Source: Paraburkholderia aspalathi (GTDB lineage: Bacteria > Pseudomonadota > Gammaproteobacteria > Burkholderiales > Burkholderiaceae). Taken from it: a stretch of DNA of 64,000 bases. This document shows, in pieces, positions 18,151 through 27,294 of this stretch (its first letter is position 1; each line of letters opens with the position of its first letter). The DNA lies in assembly GCF_900116445.1 (NCBI RefSeq), contig NZ_FPBH01000015.1, positions 124,001-188,000 on the forward strand. Reading direction: 5' to 3'. The notes below the pieces were generated by a model. It had not been told where the DNA came from. It did not search any database and saw nothing but the letters and a program-made list of their open reading frames with translations. A program made the translations under genes and the position numbers.

Positions 18151-18954
18151 GTGAATCGACTTGAAGGAAAGGTGGCAATTGTCACTGGGGGGAGTTCCGG
18201 TATTGGCCGCGCAATCGCCGTCCGGTACGCAAAAGAAGGTGCGAAAGTCGTCGTTGCAGACTTGCACGAAGGCCGCAATCACGGCGGTTTCGAAGATGCT
18301 GCGTCAGCGACAACTGTCTCAGAGATTGAGGCAAGCGGAGGTACTGCAATCTTCACGGCGTGCGATGTCACCAGCCAGCAGCAGGTTGCCGATTTGGTGG
18401 GCGCCACCGTTCAGCGGTTCGGCACTCTGGATGTCATCGTGAACAATGCTGGCATCTATCGGTCTGGAAAACTTGTCCACGAGTTCGATGAAAATGATCT
18501 TGACTGTTGCTGGGACGTCAATCTGAAGGGTACCTGGTTTGGTTGCCAGGAAGCAATCAAGATTTTTCTCGGGAAGGGCGGCGGCACTATCGTCAACATC
18601 GTTTCGACTGCGGGGCTGGGCGGCCACCCGAAGCAGTCGGTGTACAACATCTCGAAGGGTGCTGTATCGAGCCTGACGAAGTGCGTCGCGATTGAATACG
18701 GCAGAAATGGCATTCGCGTGAATGGCATCTGCCCGACTTACGCGAAAACGTCGATGACGCGCGGGCGCTTTGATGACGACGACTACATGAAATCATTCGC
18801 GAAATCCATTCCGCTGAAACGTTGGGGCGACGTCAGGGACATCTCGAATCTGGCGGTGTTCCTCGCCAACGACGAGGCAGGTTATATCCACGGCGCCCTC
18901 ATTCCGGTCGACGGCGGAGAAACGCTGTGCCGCTACTCGGTGGAAGACGAGTAG
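18151..18954 (+). CDS. NAD-type short-chain dehydrogenase, probable secondary alcohol dehydrogenase
   Basis: The 267-residue SDR has TGGSSGIG (12-19), Asp37 at the end of the second strand (favouring NAD over NADP), NNAG (98-101), and Ser152 with Tyr165-x3-Lys169 (YNISK) as the active site. The GTG start at 18151 follows AGGAG by a few bases. It is first in a same-strand series with a Baeyer-Villiger-type monooxygenase, an esterase, an alcohol dehydrogenase and an aldehyde dehydrogenase. In that context oxidation of a secondary, probably cyclic, alcohol to a ketone (as in ChnA or CpnA) is the best inference, but SDR sequence alone does not define the substrate. Confidence 0.88.
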   Translation: MNRLEGKVAIVTGGSSGIGRAIAVRYAKEGAKVVVADLHEGRNHGGFEDAASATTVSEIEASGGTAIFTACDVTSQQQVADLVGATVQRFGTLDVIVNNAGIYRSGKLVHEFDENDLDCCWDVNLKGTWFGCQEAIKIFLGKGGGTIVNIVSTAGLGGHPKQSVYNISKGAVSSLTKCVAIEYGRNGIRVNGICPTYAKTSMTRGRFDDDDYMKSFAKSIPLKRWGDVRDISNLAVFLANDEAGYIHGALIPVDGGETLCRYSVEDE

Positions 18955-19095
18955 TCGGAATATGAGAGCTATGCCTTGGTTGCAGCAACGGTCAGGGCTA
19001 TTTAGTACACCAATCACAACTGCAGCGCTCGGCGTTTTCCTTGCGCGCGGGTTTTCTCGAATCGCAGTTCGAGGGTCTAAGACGGGAGACTTTGC

Positions 19096-20577
19096 ATGAA
19101 GAGCCACCTTGATGTCGTCATTTTGGGTGCGGGTTTTAGCGGAATCGGACTTGGTGTCAAGTTGCTGGAGGCGGGCAAGCGGAATTTCGCAATTCTTGAG
19201 CAGGCCGATGATATCGGCGGTACGTGGCGCGACAATACCTACCCGGGCTCAGGTTGTGATACCGAATCGCACCTGTACTGCTTTTCGTTCGCTTTGAATC
19301 CGACTGTGAGCCGTGTGTACGCGCGCCAGCCGGAAATTCTGGCGTACATGCAGCGCATCGTCGACGACAACGGTCTCCGTCCGTATATTCGGTTGGGAAC
19401 GAGGGTTGCGTCGGTGAAATGGGATGACGAGACCCTGCTGTGGAATGTTTCGCTTGCCGACGGCGGTATGCTGACGGCCCGCAATTTCGTTGCTGCGTGG
19501 GGGCAGCTTAACCGTCCGCAAACTCCGCTCATCGCAGGGCAAGACACATTCAAGGGTGTCCAGTTCCACTCGGCGCGCTGGAGGCACGACGTTGATCTGA
19601 GCGGCAAGCGTGTTGCGAGCATCGGCAATGCCGCGAGCGCCGTTCAGTACATCCCCGAAATCGCCCCCGTTGTTGGGCACCTTGACGTTTTCCAGCGCAG
19701 TCCGAACTGGGTTGTTCCTAGAATGGACCGTCCGTACACGGACAAGGAAATCGAGGACTACTGCACCATCCCGAACTTATTCGCGACTCACCGCGAGGAT
19801 CTGTTCGAATGGCGTGAGACGACCTTTCTGCGCATGAAGCAAGGCAGCGCGGAAGCTGAGGAACTCGAGCGCATCGCGGTGGAGCATTTGCAAAATCAAG
19901 TGCCCGACCCTGAACTGCGCAAAAAACTCACTCCGGACTATCCGCTAGGCTGCAAGCGAATTCTGCGTACCGATGACTATTTTCCCGCTATCGGCCGCGA
20001 GAACGTATCGCTGATCACGTCAGGCGTCTCTCGCATCGAGCCGGAAGGCATTGTCACTGCGGATGGCGAATTGCATCCGGTCGACGTCATCATCTATGGC
20101 ACTGGATTCGAAACACAGTCTTTCCAGGGACCTGTTGAGGTTATCGGGCGTGAAGGGCACAGCCTCCGCGATACCTGGAAAGACGGTGCTTACGCGTACC
20201 TTGGCATGTGTGTGTGCGGGTTCCCGAACTTCTTCGTGATGTATGGCCCCAACACCAATCTGGGTCATAACTCGATTCTGTCGATGCTTGAGGCTCAGTT
20301 TGGCTACGTTGTTCAGGCTCTGGCCGCGCAGGACGAACTTGGCGTCGAGGCGTTGGAAGTACGGCCGACCGTAGTCTCGCACTTCAACGCCGAACTGCAA
20401 GGCGAGATGGATGACGCCGCGTGGTCGGGTGACTGCAACAGCTGGTACAAAAACGCCACAGGGAAGGTTATCAATAACTGGTCTGGCACGGTGCATCAAT
20501 ATCATGACAAGACTCGCCGTTTTGTTAGCGATGAGTTCATGATCTTGTCCGTTTCTGAGACTGCTCGCCAGAACTAA
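19096..20577 (+). CDS. Baeyer-Villiger-type flavin-containing monooxygenase
   Basis: The 493-residue flavoprotein has an FAD-binding GAGFSG (11-16), the Baeyer-Villiger fingerprint FKGVQFHSARW (152-162, pattern FxGxxxHxxxW) and a second dinucleotide site near 177 (IGNAASAVQ, where the usual GxGxx(G/A) has Ala at the second Gly). YGTGFETQSF occurs near residues 335-344. Such enzymes use NADPH and O2 to insert oxygen beside a ketone, giving an ester or lactone. The ATG follows GGGAGA by 6 bases. The order SDR-BVMO-esterase-ADH-ALDH strongly supports a ketone-cleaving pathway. The ring size or side chain of the ketone is unknown. Confidence 0.92.
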   Translation: MKSHLDVVILGAGFSGIGLGVKLLEAGKRNFAILEQADDIGGTWRDNTYPGSGCDTESHLYCFSFALNPTVSRVYARQPEILAYMQRIVDDNGLRPYIRLGTRVASVKWDDETLLWNVSLADGGMLTARNFVAAWGQLNRPQTPLIAGQDTFKGVQFHSARWRHDVDLSGKRVASIGNAASAVQYIPEIAPVVGHLDVFQRSPNWVVPRMDRPYTDKEIEDYCTIPNLFATHREDLFEWRETTFLRMKQGSAEAEELERIAVEHLQNQVPDPELRKKLTPDYPLGCKRILRTDDYFPAIGRENVSLITSGVSRIEPEGIVTADGELHPVDVIIYGTGFETQSFQGPVEVIGREGHSLRDTWKDGAYAYLGMCVCGFPNFFVMYGPNTNLGHNSILSMLEAQFGYVVQALAAQDELGVEALEVRPTVVSHFNAELQGEMDDAAWSGDCNSWYKNATGKVINNWSGTVHQYHDKTRRFVSDEFMILSVSETARQN

Positions 20578-20584
20578 TATATTG

Positions 20585-20604
20585 AAGGGGGGCGAGACCC
20601 CCTT
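20585..20604 (+). other. Small intergenic hairpin between monooxygenase and esterase genes
   Basis: AAGGGGG (20585-20591) pairs with CCCCCTT (20598-20604). There is no U-tract, so read-through into the esterase gene is expected. It may modestly stabilise or attenuate the operon mRNA. Confidence 0.45.
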
Positions 20605-20627
20605 GAACTTTCAAAGCGAGGAGACCC

Positions 20628-21584
20628 ATGAGCCTGGACCGAGACGTCCTAGCCTATCTGGACCTGGTCGAACGGGCGAAACGACCACCGCTGCACCAAA
20701 TGACCGTCTCGGAAGCGCGCGCTACATACGCATTGGGGTGCGAGATGAACGGGCTGCCGTGCGATGCGTTGGTAGCGACAGCGGACGTGGTTGCGCATAC
20801 GTCAGTCGGCCGGCTTAACCTTCGTTCATACTGGGCCAATGAAGACACCGAACGGTCTCTCGCGGCAGGGCTCGTGTTCTTCCACGGCGGTGGCTGGGTC
20901 GTCGGCTCACTCGACACGCATGATTCGATTTGCCGTGAGCTTGCTCGTGTATCGGGCTGCCGCGTCGTGGCGGTGGATTATCGTCTGGCGCCTGAACACC
21001 CATTTCCAGCCGCTATCGACGACGCAATCGCTTCTTACCAATGGATTGCCCAAAACGCAGCAGGATTGGGCATCGACTCTTCCCGTTTGGGTGTTGTTGG
21101 CGACAGCGCGGGTGGCTTTCTTGCGACGTTCGTCGCTTTGTCCGCACGTGACTACGCCGAGGAGATCCGACCGAAGCTGCAGTTGTTGTTTTATCCCGTA
21201 ACTGACCTCACCGTTGAATCGGCGGGCTATTCGCGCGTTGCGTCCGGGTTGCCCTTCACGTCTGCAACCATGCGATGGTTCCGCGACCACTATGTGCAGC
21301 ACTCTCAGGGCGCGGACGATGTCCGCCTCGCACCGTTGAACGCTCTGGACCTGACCGGCTTGCCCGATACGCTGATTGTCACATCGGGTTTCGACCCGTT
21401 GTGTGAAGAAGGCGCGGCATACGCGCACCGATTGCAGGACGCTCGCGTGCGTGTCAACCACCTTCATCTCGCAGACCAGATTCACGGCTTTCTCACGCTC
21501 GGCCTTCGTATCAATACGGCGAGAGCCGTACTCGGCTGGGCGGCAGCCTATGCGCGACAAAAATTGAACGCGGGCGACGTCTAG
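20628..21584 (+). CDS. Alpha/beta hydrolase, HSL-type esterase/lactonase
   Basis: The 318-residue hydrolase of the hormone-sensitive-lipase group has the oxyanion-hole motif HGGGW (86-90), nucleophile Ser160 in GDSAGG (158-163), a probable acid Asp in SGFDPLCEEG and a catalytic His in QIHGF near the C terminus. AGGAGACCC precedes the ATG. In cyclohexanone and cyclopentanone pathways the equivalent enzyme (ChnC/CpnC role) opens the lactone made by the monooxygenase to an omega-hydroxy acid. That role is inferred from position; the fold also fits general carboxylesterases. Confidence 0.9.
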   Translation: MSLDRDVLAYLDLVERAKRPPLHQMTVSEARATYALGCEMNGLPCDALVATADVVAHTSVGRLNLRSYWANEDTERSLAAGLVFFHGGGWVVGSLDTHDSICRELARVSGCRVVAVDYRLAPEHPFPAAIDDAIASYQWIAQNAAGLGIDSSRLGVVGDSAGGFLATFVALSARDYAEEIRPKLQLLFYPVTDLTVESAGYSRVASGLPFTSATMRWFRDHYVQHSQGADDVRLAPLNALDLTGLPDTLIVTSGFDPLCEEGAAYAHRLQDARVRVNHLHLADQIHGFLTLGLRINTARAVLGWAAAYARQKLNAGDV

Positions 21585-21625
21585 CACCGGCGCCTTCGCT
21601 GTATTCGAAATATCAAGAGGTATGC

Positions 21626-22783
21626 GTGAAGCCCTTTTCGTTTGAAACCACTCCGTCAATTCGCTGTGGCTCCGGTATCAGCAGGGATGTCGCAGTAATT
21701 GTCGCGCCGACGCTCGGGCAACGAGTTCTCATTGTCACTGATGCGGGTCTCCGTAAAGTAGGGCTGCTTGGCCCGATTGAAGAGAACCTCCGCGCTGCTG
21801 GAATCGAAGTCTGCGTATACGATGACGTCGCAGCGGATCCGCCTGAGGCAAACATCCTCGGTGCGGTCGAGCTGGCGAAGGAGAAGGGGGTGACCGGTGT
21901 GCTCGGGATCGGCGGCGGCTCTCCTATGGACGTTGCGAAGGTCACGGCTCTGCTTGCCGGCAACAAGGGCGCCCTCAGCGACGCATATGGCGTGCGCGTT
22001 GCAAAGGGCCCGCGGTTGCCATTGGCGCTCATTCCAACGACTGCGGGCACGGGCTCAGAAGTCACGCCCATCGCCATCGTTACAACCGGTGAATCCGAAA
22101 AGAAGGGAATCGTCTCTCCGCTTCTTCTGCCGGATATCGCCATTCTCGATGGTGAACTGACCCTTGGCCTTCCAGCTGCGGTGACTGCGGCGACCGGCAT
22201 CGACGCCATCGTCCATGCCGTCGAAGCTATCACGTCGGCATCTGCAAACAACAATCCCATCTCGAAGACGCTAGCCATTCAAGCTTTGAGATTATTGGGA
22301 GCGAACATTCGTACGGCGGTGTTTGACGGCGGGAACGCAGCGGCCCGTAATGCAATGTTGCTCGGTTCCTGCCTGGCGGGGCTTGCGTTCGCGAATTCTC
22401 CGGTGGCTGGGGTGCATGCGCTGGCCTATCCGGTCGGTGCGCGCTATCACGTACCGCATGGTCTGTCGAACGCGCTCGTTCTTCCGCACGTTATGCGCTT
22501 CAATGTGAGTCACGCCAACGGCTTGTATGCGGAACTGGCTTGCGAGCTCTTTCCCGAGTTGTCCCGTTCTCCTGCGGCCGAGCGCGCATCCTTGTTGATT
22601 GGGCAACTGCAGGCATTGAGCCGCGAATTGGGTGTGCCGCAGCGTCTTCGCGACGTCGGTGTTCCTGAGGACGCGCTCGCAACGCTGGCATCCGATGCGA
22701 TGAAGCAGACTCGCCTGCTGGTCAATAATCCTCGCGAGGTGACTGAGCGGGACGCGCTGGCCATCTATCAGGCAGCGTTCTAA
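21626..22783 (+). CDS. Iron-containing (group III) alcohol dehydrogenase
   Basis: The 385-residue protein has the group III ADH NAD-binding signature GGGSPMDVAK (96-105), PTTAGTGSEVT (138-147) and metal-binding residues in GIDAIVHAVE (Asp193, His197) and HALAYPVGARYHVPHGLSNA. A GTG start at 21626 is supported by AAGAGG 5 bases upstream. In the cluster it is placed to oxidise the omega-hydroxy acid released by the esterase to an aldehyde acid. Known cyclohexanol clusters usually use a zinc ADH (ChnD) here, so an iron-type ADH is a variation. The related maleylacetate reductases are an alternative identity. Confidence 0.88.
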   Translation: MKPFSFETTPSIRCGSGISRDVAVIVAPTLGQRVLIVTDAGLRKVGLLGPIEENLRAAGIEVCVYDDVAADPPEANILGAVELAKEKGVTGVLGIGGGSPMDVAKVTALLAGNKGALSDAYGVRVAKGPRLPLALIPTTAGTGSEVTPIAIVTTGESEKKGIVSPLLLPDIAILDGELTLGLPAAVTAATGIDAIVHAVEAITSASANNNPISKTLAIQALRLLGANIRTAVFDGGNAAARNAMLLGSCLAGLAFANSPVAGVHALAYPVGARYHVPHGLSNALVLPHVMRFNVSHANGLYAELACELFPELSRSPAAERASLLIGQLQALSRELGVPQRLRDVGVPEDALATLASDAMKQTRLLVNNPREVTERDALAIYQAAF

Positions 22784-22836
22784 AGGCCTTGTTCAAGACC
22801 AACGTCTCACACGACTCTATTTTAGGTTGAATCATC

Positions 22837-24318
22837 ATGTTGAATACACGGTTTGCTGCGTCAGTCGCTCTGAAGGACGAGAGCCTTGTCAAAAATACCT
22901 GCTTCATCAATGGCGAGTGGGTCGGTGCGGACAACGGCGGGATCATCCAAGTCACGAATCCTGCTACCGGCGAAGTGTTGGGCATCGTACCGAAGATGGG
23001 GGCCGACGAAACGCGTCGCGCCATCGAAGCCTGCGAGAAGGCATTGCCTGGGTGGCGCGCGAAAACGGGTAAGGAGCGCGCTGCCATTCTGCGGCGCTGG
23101 TACGAACTCATGCTCGAGAATCAGGACGATCTTGCTGTCATCATGACCGCCGAGCAGGGCAAGCCGCTCGCTGAGAGCCGGGGCGAAATCGGCTACGCAG
23201 CGTCGTTTCTCGAGTGGTTCGCGGAAGAAGGCAAGCGTGTCTACGGTGACACCATCCCCGGTCACGCCCGCGATAAGCGAATCATCATCTTGAAGCAACC
23301 GATCGGCGTGTGCGCCGCAATCACACCGTGGAACTTCCCCGCAGCAATGCTGACGCGCAAGATTGGTCCGGCGCTCGCCGCCGGCTGCACGATGGTCCTG
23401 AAACCTGCCAGTCAGACGCCGTTCTCGGCGCTCGCACTGTGCGTGCTGGCCGAACGGGCAGGCATGCCGAGCGGCGTCATCGCCTGCGTAACGGGGGCGG
23501 CCAGCGCTATCGGCGGTGAGCTTTCGAGCAATCCCACGGTACGCAAGCTGTCCTTTACCGGGTCCACCGAAGTCGGCAAGGTTCTACTGGCACAGTGCGC
23601 GACCACCGTGAAGAAAGCGTCGATGGAGCTTGGTGGCAACGCTCCTTTTATCGTATTCGATGATGCAGATCTTGATGCGGCTGTGAAGGGTGCAATCGCT
23701 TCCAAGTATCGCAATGCAGGCCAGACTTGTGTCTGCGCCAATCGTCTGCTGGTGCAAGACGGCGTCTACGACGAATTTGTGGAAAAGCTTTCCCGCGAAG
23801 TGTTGAAATTAAAGGTCGGTAACGGACTGGAGAGCGGAACACTTATCGGACCGTTGATTGACAGCAAGGCGGTCGCGAAAGTCGAGGAACACGTCGCGGA
23901 TGCTGTCGCGAAGGGTGCGAAGGTTGTCCTCGGTGGTAAAAAACATGCTGCTGGCGAGAACTTTTACGAGCCAACCATCCTTTCCGGCACGACACCTGAC
24001 ATGCTCATCTTCCGCGAAGAGACGTTCGGCCCGGTCGCACCTGTGTTCCGGTTTTCGACGGATGAAGAGGCTATCGCGATGGCCAACGATACCGAATTTG
24101 GCCTTGCGTCCTACTTCTATAGCCGTGACATTGCGCGCGTCTGGAAGGTCGCCGAAGCGCTCGAGTATGGAATCGTGGGCATCAACGAGGGTCTGATTTC
24201 AACAGAAGTAGCACCATTTGGTGGTGTGAAAGAAAGCGGCTTGGGCCGCGAAGGCTCGAAGTACGGCATCGATGACTACCTCGAACTGAAGTACCTCTGT
24301 ATCGGTGGTGTGCAGTAA
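22837..24318 (+). CDS. NAD(P)-dependent aldehyde dehydrogenase (succinate-semialdehyde DH-like)
   Basis: The 493-residue ALDH has the general base Glu264 (MELGGNAP) and catalytic Cys298 (NAGQTCVCANR), plus PWNFP (164-168) and FTGSTEVGK (240-248). The sequence is close to GabD-type enzymes, which oxidise omega-oxo acids to dicarboxylic acids. At the end of the SDR-BVMO-esterase-ADH series it would convert an oxo acid (for example 6-oxohexanoate) to the diacid (adipate), the ChnE/CpnE role. That diacid would enter beta-oxidation; a complete beta-oxidation operon lies 7 kb to the right. Confidence 0.92.
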   Translation: MLNTRFAASVALKDESLVKNTCFINGEWVGADNGGIIQVTNPATGEVLGIVPKMGADETRRAIEACEKALPGWRAKTGKERAAILRRWYELMLENQDDLAVIMTAEQGKPLAESRGEIGYAASFLEWFAEEGKRVYGDTIPGHARDKRIIILKQPIGVCAAITPWNFPAAMLTRKIGPALAAGCTMVLKPASQTPFSALALCVLAERAGMPSGVIACVTGAASAIGGELSSNPTVRKLSFTGSTEVGKVLLAQCATTVKKASMELGGNAPFIVFDDADLDAAVKGAIASKYRNAGQTCVCANRLLVQDGVYDEFVEKLSREVLKLKVGNGLESGTLIGPLIDSKAVAKVEEHVADAVAKGAKVVLGGKKHAAGENFYEPTILSGTTPDMLIFREETFGPVAPVFRFSTDEEAIAMANDTEFGLASYFYSRDIARVWKVAEALEYGIVGINEGLISTEVAPFGGVKESGLGREGSKYGIDDYLELKYLCIGGVQ

Positions 24319-24459
24319 GCAGGTTCCACGATCGAACTGGGGCTGGCGTGGTTTGCCGGCCCTTTCCGTAACCGGGCGCACCGGACGAAGGGATCGACGT
24401 GGTATCTGCCTGCGTGGTCAGCGCCCGTATCACTAAGGCTGTCGAGTCCTCCATAGAAT

Positions 24460-25278
24460 CTGAGCTCTCTGCGCATTCTTGGGACGGTCGGCGAACCCAT
24501 CAATCCGGAAGCATGGAAGTGGTATCACACGAACGTCGGCGGCAGCCGGTGTCCCATTGTCGACACATGGTGGCAGACAGAGACCGGTGGTCATATGATT
24601 TCACCGCTGCCAGGTACGATGCCTCTCGTTCCGGGCTCGTGCACGTTGCCACTACCGGGCATCATGGCAGCTGTCGCTGATGAGACGGGCCAGGACGTAG
24701 CCAATGGACAAGGCGGTATTCTGGTCATCAAACGTCCTTGGCCATCGATGTTGCATAACGTCTGGGGCGATTCTGATCGGTATAAGTCGAGCTACTTTCC
24801 CGAAAAGCTCAGCGGGAAGCTCTACCTTGCGGGGGGCGGTGCGCGACAAGGACGCCGGCTATTTCACTATCATGAGGCGCATCGATGACGTACTCAATGT
24901 ATCCGGTCATCGTCTTGGGACAATGGAAATAGAGTCGGCACTGGCTTCCCACGTGGCAGTTGCGGACGCGGCGGTGGTCAGCCGTCCAGACGATAAGACA
25001 CGGCAGTCGTTGTTGCTTTCGTGATCCTGACGCGGGAACTTCCTGTAGGCGATATCGCTGGCCCGCTGGCGAATGAACTGCGTGCATGGGCGGGCACAGA
25101 AATCGGACCCATTGCCAAGCCGAAGGACGTCCGGTTCGGTGAGGGCCTGCCGAAGACGCGTTCCGGGAAGATAATGCGCCGCCTGCTGCGCTCCCCTGTC
25201 AAGCGCGAAGAAATCACTCAGGACGTATCGACTCTCGAGAATCCGGCGATTCTCGAGCAGCTTGCCGAATGGCGTTGA
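24460..25278 (+). pseudogene. acs: Acetyl-CoA synthetase remnant with frameshifts
   Basis: Three successive frames carry the C-terminal half of Acs. The first is LRILGTVGEPINPEAWKWYH to GGILVIKRPWPSMLHNVWGD. The second, after a frameshift near 24838, is RDKDAGYFTIMRRIDDVLN to MEIESALASHV. The third, after another frameshift near 24998, is RELPVGDIAGPLANELRAW to EIGPIAKPKDVRFGEGLPKT, RSGKIMRRLLRS and QDVSTLENPAILEQL. The N-terminal half is missing. The terminal lysine motif (SGKIMRR) is preserved but the gene cannot make a working enzyme. It follows the aldehyde dehydrogenase on the same strand, so an activating enzyme was probably once part of the locus. Confidence 0.9.
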
Positions 25279-25301
25279 CAATCGCTAGTCTGAAAATCGG
25301 A

Positions 25302-25322
25302 AGCGGCCCCTTCGGGGCCGCT
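25302..25322 (+). terminator. Strong hairpin after the acs remnant
   Basis: AGCGGCCCC (25302-25310) and GGGGCCGCT (25314-25322) form a perfect 9-bp GC-rich stem with a TTC loop. The downstream U-tract is poor (ACTGCTGT), but position and strength fit the end of the catabolic transcription unit. Confidence 0.7.
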
Positions 25323-25936
25323 ACTGCTGTATCTAAATCCGATGGATTGGCATAGACCTCACTTGCGGAAATGCGAAGAAGGGCGAGCAATTTGAATTGC
25401 CACTCCTCCCATGCAGCTTCACATCAATTCAGTTTGACGATTGACCGGGGTCGTTGCCGGAGCCATAGGCTAGTCGGTCGCAGCAGTGCCGTCCTGCGCG
25501 CTGGTCTGCTCGAAGCGCTCGATGTGCGAAGCGATCAGCTGCATATTTGTTGGATGTTTATTAAGAAATTCAATGCTCTTGATGAGTGGCCTCTAAGGAC
25601 CACGCAGTGTCCCACCATAACATGTTCCGATTCAGCGCTGGCGTTTAAGCTAACGTCACTGCATAGAACATAATTTATGGAAAGACATGTTCGGGAATTC
25701 ACGTCGCGGTCAGCGTGGGCCGAATTCATGAAATATGGATAACTAATGACTAGTGTTGGCGTTGGGTTCACTAGTCGAAGTGCCTGTTTATAGGGGATTC
25801 CGTGCTAACGCCCGGGCTATTTGCGAGAAAACGTTTCTCGATCGGATGCGCGGCCTGGATTCGAAAGCGAAAGTGGCATCGCCTCGACCTCAATCATGTG
25901 ATTTCGTTGATTTTTCAATTCGTATGGAATTTCGCT
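25323..25936. other. Intergenic region upstream of gloA
   Basis: No gene is supported. The reading frame of the glyoxalase extends back to 25802, but family similarity begins at 25937. The region between the terminator hairpin and gloA presumably holds the gloA promoter; no clear site was identified. Confidence 0.35.
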
Positions 25937-26404
25937 ATGAGTATCGTCCTTAATCACACGATGTTGCGGGTTCGTGATCCGCAGAGTTCTGTACGGTTTT
26001 ATCAGGAGCACTTCCGCATGAAGATGGTGCGTCAGTTTGATTTTCCGGAGGGGAAGTTCTCACTATATTTTCTGGCGCCTTCGGACTGCGAGGAAGATTT
26101 TAGCAGTTTGGACTGGATTCCAAAGCAGAAGGGGCTTCTAGAACTGACCCACAATTGGGGAACCGAAAGCGATCCTAACTTTGCTGGTTATCATACCGGT
26201 AACGCGGACCCCCGCGGGTTCGGCCATATCTGCTTTTCTGTGCCCGACGTCAATGCATTTTGTGACCAGCTTGTTGAAAAAGATGTTTCGTTTGTGAAGC
26301 GGCCGAACGATGGATCGATGAAAGGTATTGCCTTTGTGGCAGACCCGGATGGCTACTGGGTTGAAATCATTGACAAGGAGTCGTTTACACGCGTTGTGTC
26401 GTGA
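25937..26404 (+). CDS. gloA: Lactoylglutathione lyase (glyoxalase I)
   Basis: From the ATG at 25937 the 155-residue product has the four metal ligands of glyoxalase I: His7 (VLNHTMLRV), Glu69 (LLELTHNWGTE), His97 (RGFGHICFSV) and Glu143 (DGYWVEII). The YHTGNADPRGFGHI segment is that of the longer eukaryote-like GloA group also found in pseudomonads. It isomerises the hemithioacetal of methylglyoxal and glutathione to lactoylglutathione in the cytoplasm. A cupin gene and glyoxalase II follow on the same strand, so this is an aldehyde-detoxifying set, sensible next to pathways producing reactive aldehydes. Confidence 0.9.
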   Translation: MSIVLNHTMLRVRDPQSSVRFYQEHFRMKMVRQFDFPEGKFSLYFLAPSDCEEDFSSLDWIPKQKGLLELTHNWGTESDPNFAGYHTGNADPRGFGHICFSVPDVNAFCDQLVEKDVSFVKRPNDGSMKGIAFVADPDGYWVEIIDKESFTRVVS

Positions 26405-26456
26405 GGGGTGACCGAGCCCGCACAAAGTCATTTTCACTGGAAATAAGGAAATAGCC

Positions 26457-26915
26457 ATGGCCCTCCAAGATATTACCCCGCTTAACCCTGCACTGATGGA
26501 CACTTTGGTAAAACATAGTGATACCGAGGGTTGGTATCCGGATCCGAATGATCCTGAACGTTCCTTCACGAAAGTACTGTGGGCAGGTCACGAATCGGGA
26601 CGAATCGCATTATTGTATCGCTGGTTGAAGGGATTTCAGGCGCCCCCGCACAAGCACATCGGCGCATCGCACACTTGGATAATCAAGGGGAAGCTAAAGG
26701 TGCGTGATGCGACGCTGGAGGCCGGTGACTATGTCTACGAGCCAAATGGCATGATTCACGGTTCGACGACGGCGCTCGAGGATACGGAGTATCTGTTCAT
26801 AATGGAGGGTGCTATCCTCTTCTTTGACGATAATGGCATTCTTGGGTACGAGAGTTGGGAAGAATATATTCGTCAATCGGAGACCGTGCCGCACCTCAGC
26901 GAGCGGCGTGTGTGA
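26457..26915 (+). CDS. Cupin-domain protein (dihydroxyacetophenone-dioxygenase/ChrR-like)
   Basis: The 152-residue single-domain cupin has likely metal ligands in PPHKHIGASHTW (His65, His67) and MIHGS (His101). The overall pattern (FTKVLWAGHESGRIALLYRW, then KGKLKVRDATLEAGDYVYEPNGMIHG) resembles small cupins annotated as 2,4'-dihydroxyacetophenone dioxygenase-like or anti-sigma ChrR-like. An AAGGAA site precedes the ATG by 8 bases. It lies 52 bp after gloA and is probably co-transcribed. It could be a dioxygenase acting on a ketone or a binding protein; function not determined. Confidence 0.75.
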   Translation: MALQDITPLNPALMDTLVKHSDTEGWYPDPNDPERSFTKVLWAGHESGRIALLYRWLKGFQAPPHKHIGASHTWIIKGKLKVRDATLEAGDYVYEPNGMIHGSTTALEDTEYLFIMEGAILFFDDNGILGYESWEEYIRQSETVPHLSERRV

Positions 26916-27294
26916 GTCGATAACATTAGTAAAAACGCGTCTCACACGAAGTCGCGGGCAAGGTGGCGCCCATAACCAAGGCGATTTTGGGCCTTGCTTG
27001 GCGACTGGCGCGGTCATAGGCAGGAGTGGGTGGTACGGCCGCGACCATTCTCAGTCAAGCGGTTGGGGCGATCGCTATGAGTTCGGTTTAAGCGAAGATT
27101 AGACGGGGCGATGTGTTCAGGGTGCCGCTTGGGCGGGCTGAGCAAAGGGCAGAGCCGACTGTTGCCGGTACACGAGTAAGACATCCCGCGTACCTGACCC
27201 GGATGCAGCGCTTTCGTTCTCCCGCTTCTGGCAGGTCCAAACTACGGGGCTGCAGCCGGCGTATAAAACTTCATTGATCTAGCCGACAAGCAAC
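26916..27294. other. Intergenic region before gloB
   Basis: No gene is supported. A short inverted pair (GTGTGAG at 26909-26915 and CTCACAC at 26940-26946) follows the cupin stop and could be a weak terminator without a U-tract. Confidence 0.3.
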
